Source: Cymodocea nodosa
Lineage: Eukaryota > Streptophyta > Magnoliopsida > Alismatales > Cymodoceaceae
Assembly (NCBI GenBank): GCA_036874045.1
Contig: CM072342.1
Span: 146,501-210,500, forward strand
Direction of reading: 5' to 3'
DNA length: 64,000 bases
Positions 59,509 to 64,000 of the stretch are shown piece after piece; within the stretch, counting starts at the first letter, position 1, and each line of letters begins with the position of its first letter. A program made the translations under genes and the position numbers. Below the pieces are notes generated by a model that saw only the letters and a program-made list of their open reading frames with translations, was not told where the DNA came from and ran no database searches.

Positions 59509-62500
59509 ATGGAAACGACGGCGTCGACCTCGATGTCCATTGCTCGGGTGGTCCAACACCAGGTGAAACGGAGCCACCATCGCCCCCTTCTCCGCCTTAT
59601 CACCCGAAGGGCGACCACCTACGCCAACATCCGCTTCCTCCACAATCAACTCCCACGAACACCGTCATCCCTCTTTTTTTCTTCTTCCAAGCTCTCCATC
59701 ACTTCCCCTTCCTCTCCCATCCATTCGTCGTTGTCCTCCTCCTTCGCCAGCCCTGAAGGCGATGAAAACGCCACCGCCAACGTCCCCGGGAGAGTCCCTT
59801 CCTCCGTGAGGCAGGCCAACCACACGGCTGTTCTGCTGGGGTGGTTGGGAGCGGAACAAAAGCACTTGAAGAGGTACGCCGACCTCTATCGTTCCAGGGG
59901 TATCAAAGTTGTCAGCTTTGTCGTTCCACCATTGGAGCTCTTCGGCCTCGATCTGGGCAGGAGGGTCGAGAGGAGAATCGAGGACTTCACAAAGGACCTC
60001 ATTTCCTTGGTGGACAAGGAGGAGGAGAATGATGGGTGCGACAGTTTCTTGCTCTTCCACACATTCAGCAATACTGGATGGCTCACGTATGCCCACTCTT
60101 CGTTGTGATTGACGACCAAAGAAAGCGACCCTTTTTTTGCTCGTCTGTTTGGAATGATGTTTAAGATGCTTGATTTTGCAGGTATGGTGCCATACTTGAT
60201 AATATGGAGTCGAGAGCTGATGTCATATGCAAGATCAAGGGATGTGTCGTCGATTCTGGAGCCGATCCTGATATTAACCCTCAGGTTGGTTTGCGATCTA
60301 TTCTTAAACTGTAGGGATCGTTTCTAATTGTTGTATAAACCCTCAATTCCTGCGTAACTGACTAGATTAGGGTTTAGGGTTTGACTGGTGAATTGTTGTC
60401 CTTTTCATTTTGTGGGAATGAGTTCTCCAAGTATGCACTAAGAGTAGATTTTTATCTAGATATGTGTTAGGTGCTCCACAGGAGATTGCCGGATTCCAAC
60501 GAGGAGCACCTAGAGATAGGAATCTCCTGAAGGTGGCTCTTAGGGTGAAGGAGAAGAATAAAGGAAGAAGATGATGAATGGGTCCTGGACTTCGAAGTTG
60601 GAACCACAAGCGAACCCCAACCCAAATCTACTCCGTTGATCATGAATTTATGTAGAATACAATGGACTATAGCTCAACCTTCCAACAACTAACACCCTAA
60701 CAATATTTATTTAACCTCCTAACAATATGCTAATAAATGATGCATTAGTCTTCAGTTTACATTTATGGAAAATGAAGCAACAAAATGTGGTTCTCTTGCA
60801 TCCAAGACAGCCTTCAACATCTAGAAGCATAAGTGTGCAAGCACACTTGATGATTATCACCATCACTTTATTATTGAAATGATTAAAATGAGCTCTGTAA
60901 GAAACTGGTTATAAAGGTTTTGATTTTAAACACCTATATCCCACCGTGAAACATTGATCAGATTTTCTGCCATAGAGCACATATGAGAAATGAAGCTGTT
61001 CAATATAGTGGTCCAAACAAAGCTATCATCTTTGAACTTGATGTTGGTGACAACTGGTGCCCCTATAGAATATGTAAAATATGATGAATGGGTGTGGGAA
61101 TAGCAGAAAATTAATATATTAACAGAAGTTTGCATTCAATAAAATGGACATCGCTGAATTTGATGGTAGGGAATTCAATAAAAGTGATGGCGTAATGAAA
61201 ATCTCATTCAATGATGCTCCAAGGGAAGATGTATTTGTTCTAGCTGTTGGATATATAAAGGGCTGTGAATGCTTGAATTTCTTGTTTCTGGATATCGAGG
61301 GAGTTAACATGTATGGCTTAATTAGTCTACATAGTTGAGTGGTGAGCGGTAATGAATAATGTGAGGCTGGGGAAGGGAGCCTTTGCAGGGATTGGTTATA
61401 ATTTATAAGTTGAGTTTTTTCAAGACTGTTCACCTTTTGCGTTGCATGTTTTTTCATTCATTTGTGAGGATCAGGGGGAATGCCATCCTGAAATTTGACG
61501 TGATCAAGGCTTATGGACTCCTAGGAATGTTTGTCATGTTTAACACAAAACAGTGTTCTGTCCTCAGAATGATGTCTGCAACTCATTACCATGAAAATCG
61601 ACAATTTAGTGATTTCAACAAACTAATAATTAAGAATTTTTGTCTCCTGTTGAATCACCCTACCTGATCTTGGTGACATGAAAAAATGTATATGCAATAG
61701 ACAAATAAATCATATCATTGTTTGAACAATCTTCCTTAGTTGAATATTTCATGACTATATATTGTTTCAGTAACAGTAATATCTTAAGGTTTAGTCCTAC
61801 ATTATTTGGAATAAACATGAGTATGTGCTAAATAAATACTAGGGCTAACAATAATATCTACTTTGGCTTAAGCATTTTAGGCCTGATTGTTAAATTTGAG
61901 GTTGAGATTGTACGAGTCAGTTGGAACTAGGTTGTTACAATTTCCATGAATTTTTAATAATGTATTGTATTTTTGTTTCTGTGATATTTTCAATGTTAGA
62001 TGTTAAGTTTTTCTTATCTTTGCTTTCAATTCTCTAAAAAATACTATTTTCATTGCTACTTTATGATTCAAAATGGTAGATTGTAAAACATGATTATAAA
62101 CTAGAAGTTAATGTTGCTAAGATGCATATGCTTACATAAATAAATGGTAATATTATAAGGGATAAGTGAAAAAGTGATTTTATTAGGAATAGAATAGGAG
62201 TTGCACCATTTGAAGATAAGATAAGAGGAAATTGATATAGGTGGTTTGGTCATATTTGTTGGAGACTAAGAAATACATCAATCAGGAAAAGAGAATTAAT
62301 TAATGTAGAAGAAATTAAAAAAATAGAGGTAAATTTAAAACTACTTGGTTAGGAATTGTAAGAAAAAATTTTAATTTATGTAATTTAACTGATAGAAAAA
62401 AAGAATTTATGTGACAGACTCTATGTAGAGGAAGTAGAGTTTAAATTGTTGTATTATATTACAATATTTACTGATGATTTAATATGTCTAGTTGTTACTT

Positions 62501-63357
62501 CAATATGGATTTCTATTTTTCTGATATACTTATTTCAGGTTGCATGTAAGACAAGGTTCAAAAAAGATGTAATGTTATTTATGTAAGTTTATAATTTGTC
62601 GTACCACTAAATTGGCTTTTGTAATGCTTTTTAATGAAATAGGTCTGGGCAGCCGGTTTTTGTACTGCAATCCTTAAGAAACGCAGCTCCTTGACAGGTT
62701 CATCTATGTGTAATGACAAGGAAGAGAAGCTGGACAGCGATGTTAGGAGGTCTGATGTAGAAGATATGAATCGCCCTATCTCTGAAATTGTTCTGTTGAC
62801 AATCCTAGAGAAATTCTTCAGTGTTGTTCTTTTTCTGCCAGACGTAAATTGGTAAGTTGATAGATTCAGCTCCTTTATCTTTCCTTGTACGTATATGGCT
62901 TGCAGGCCAATTCCTTGTACCTGGGTAGATTGAATGAAATCATTGTGGAATATTATATAGATTTGGAAAATTGGAGACTGTGAACGCGGCCTATGCCAGT
63001 TGTAACAGAACCATTTTGTGGATGCTGCATTTCAGGAGGTTGAGAAAGGTGATCTCCATCCTGTCAATGAGGCAGCCGGTTTGCCCCCAGCTGTATCTCT
63101 ACAGCTCTGCTGATAAGGTGATCCCTTCGGAATCAGTGGAGCTTTTCATCCAGAAGCAGGAAGCTTCGGGCAGGCCAGTCCACGCCTACAATTTTGGAAC
63201 GTCTCCTCACGTAGACCATTTGCGGAGCTTTCCCCTGATTTATTCAACCGAAATTGGTAATTTCCTCGAGGTTTGCATGTCAGCCGTAGACAGACTACCG
63301 TCCAAGTACAGAAGGCACTGCAGTCCTGGAAAAACAATGGAGGAAGGATCATGTTGA
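59509..63357 (+). CDS. DUF829/TMEM53-like alpha/beta-hydrolase protein, complete gene of four exons
   Basis: The protein belongs to the DUF829 (TMEM53-like) family, alpha/beta-hydrolase folds of unknown substrate in plants. Exons 59509-60086, 60182-60284, 62643-62851 and 63036-63357 join in phase and give 403 aa. Residues 1-70 are rich in Ser, Arg and His with few acids, like an organelle transit peptide. The hydrolase core starts near residue 106 (AVLLGWLGAEQKHLKRY). The likely nucleophile is Ser187 in HTFSNTGW, the acid Asp323 in SSADKVIP, and the base His355 or His358 in SPHVDH; I infer these from the usual order of the fold. The start may be Met9 (59533) rather than Met1 given the TATA box position. 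Intron 2 (2.36 kb) contains an RTE fragment. All introns are GT-AG. Confidence 0.9.
60285..62642 (+). other. Intron 2 of the DUF829 gene
   Basis: A 2358-base intron. The part 60.4-61.7 kb has several medium open frames on both strands (for example 61144-61338 plus) that match nothing I know; the part 62.1-62.47 kb is an RTE LINE tail. Confidence 0.75.
62080..62470 (+). mobile_element. RTE-type LINE 3' fragment
   Basis: Plus-strand translation shows the typical RTE tail GVAPFEDKIRGN followed by a YRWFGH motif and an RKREL segment, then the degraded end seen also at 19.1-19.6 kb and 56.1-56.2 kb. The reverse transcriptase is missing. Confidence 0.75.
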
Positions 63358-64000
63358 CATGCATAAAAAAAAAAAGGAAAAGGAAAGGTCCGTCAGAACT
63401 CTAGCCCAATGCCTGATTCATAGTACGAATTGATTCAGATTGTTTTCCTTTATCAATATTTTTCCTGCAAAATTTTTCGTAAAGCTTTGAGTGGAATGGA
63501 AAATACGATATTCAAGACCGTGCATCATGAATAAGAAGAGTTCGAGGTGAATACGGTGAGGTACTGGATGTTGAGGTTTTGCTTTTGATAATGGTAATGT
63601 TTTTTAACTCAGCAGGTTAGAGGGAAAAGGTCAATTTTGCTCTGTCCTGGCAGCTGGAACTGGTGTTTTTTGTTGGCCATTGATAAAAGGGATGTTTGGC
63701 ATGTATTATAATGGACATGAGGAGGCACAAGAACACTGTTTCAGGAAACCACTTTCCCGAAAATAATAGAATCCACAATCCCTAGCCTTCTTCTTGTGGA
63801 AAAAAGACATGCATTCTGGTAATAATTGATCAGAATAGTGAGCCCAAAGCTGATACGTTTGAAATTCATCAAAAATAATATTGCAGGCTGCTATGGTGGA
63901 TCTCAAACTTTGGGTTCTCTGCTTTCCACGGAGAAGCTAACCACAAAACTATGAGATTAATCTGCCAATTGGAAAAGAACCATAGGATGGTACTGTTTTC
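63358..64000 (+). other. Downstream region of the DUF829 gene
   Basis: Probably the 3' untranslated region at first; an A-rich run follows the stop at 63366-63378. No further gene can be supported up to the window end. Confidence 0.5.

Noticed and set aside
59395..60119. Several frames antisense or shifted to the DUF829 first exon
   Set aside because: Only the 59509 frame continues in phase into exons 2 to 4 with family motifs.
61144..61338. 64-codon frame in intron 2 of the DUF829 gene
   Set aside because: No recognisable domain and no splice support; probably chance or an unknown repeat.

Overview
This is nuclear DNA from a flowering plant. Its genes have GT-AG introns, products of land-plant type (SAC9 with a WW domain, a plant pfkB kinase, cytosolic family I pyrophosphatase, RER1, a DUF829 hydrolase), and introns swollen by copia, gypsy, L1, RTE and Harbinger elements. 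First exons are much richer in GC than the later exons and the AT-rich introns. That gradient is more typical of monocots than of eudicots, so a non-grass monocot is my guess at low confidence.

Layout. 1-30.5 kb: most of a SAC9-type phosphoinositide phosphatase gene on the minus strand. The last coding exon lies left of the window and the first is uncertain. Its introns hold a gypsy fragment (1-1.3 kb), a complete but dead copia element (3.23-8.03 kb), a copia remnant (13.8-15.3 kb), a possible Tat/Ogre-like LTR remnant (16.6 kb onward), a dimer of RTE LINE 3' ends (19.0-19.6 kb), a second copia fragment (20.0-22.2 kb), a diverged tandem duplication (28.0-28.7 kb) and a copia LTR remnant (29.3-29.9 kb). 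31-35.9 kb: a decayed PIF/Harbinger DNA transposon. 36.35-39.04 kb: a complete eight-exon pfkB carbohydrate kinase gene, minus strand. 40.95-50.45 kb: a complete eight-exon soluble inorganic pyrophosphatase gene, minus strand, whose 5 kb last intron contains an L1-type LINE. 53.2-58.7 kb: a complete three-exon RER1 gene, plus strand, with an antisense RTE LINE in intron 1. 59.5-63.4 kb: a complete four-exon DUF829/TMEM53-like gene, plus strand.

I rebuilt exons by reading splice sites and checking that phases join and that the protein matches the known family. Four genes are closed from start to stop: kinase 384 aa, pyrophosphatase 212 aa, RER1 191 aa, DUF829 403 aa. The genes are ordinary, unrelated housekeeping genes; I see no operon-like or clustered pathway. 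SAC9 and RER1 both act in the endomembrane system, but I would not read more into their proximity.

I found no clear candidate for an undescribed biological system. The most unusual points are two consecutive introns in the kinase gene that appear to start with GC instead of GT, a 14-codon last exon of the pyrophosphatase stranded behind a LINE-filled 5 kb intron, stop codons in the copia element that are nearly all of a methylation-decay type, paired G-boxes before RER1, and two tandem hairpins in a pyrophosphatase intron.
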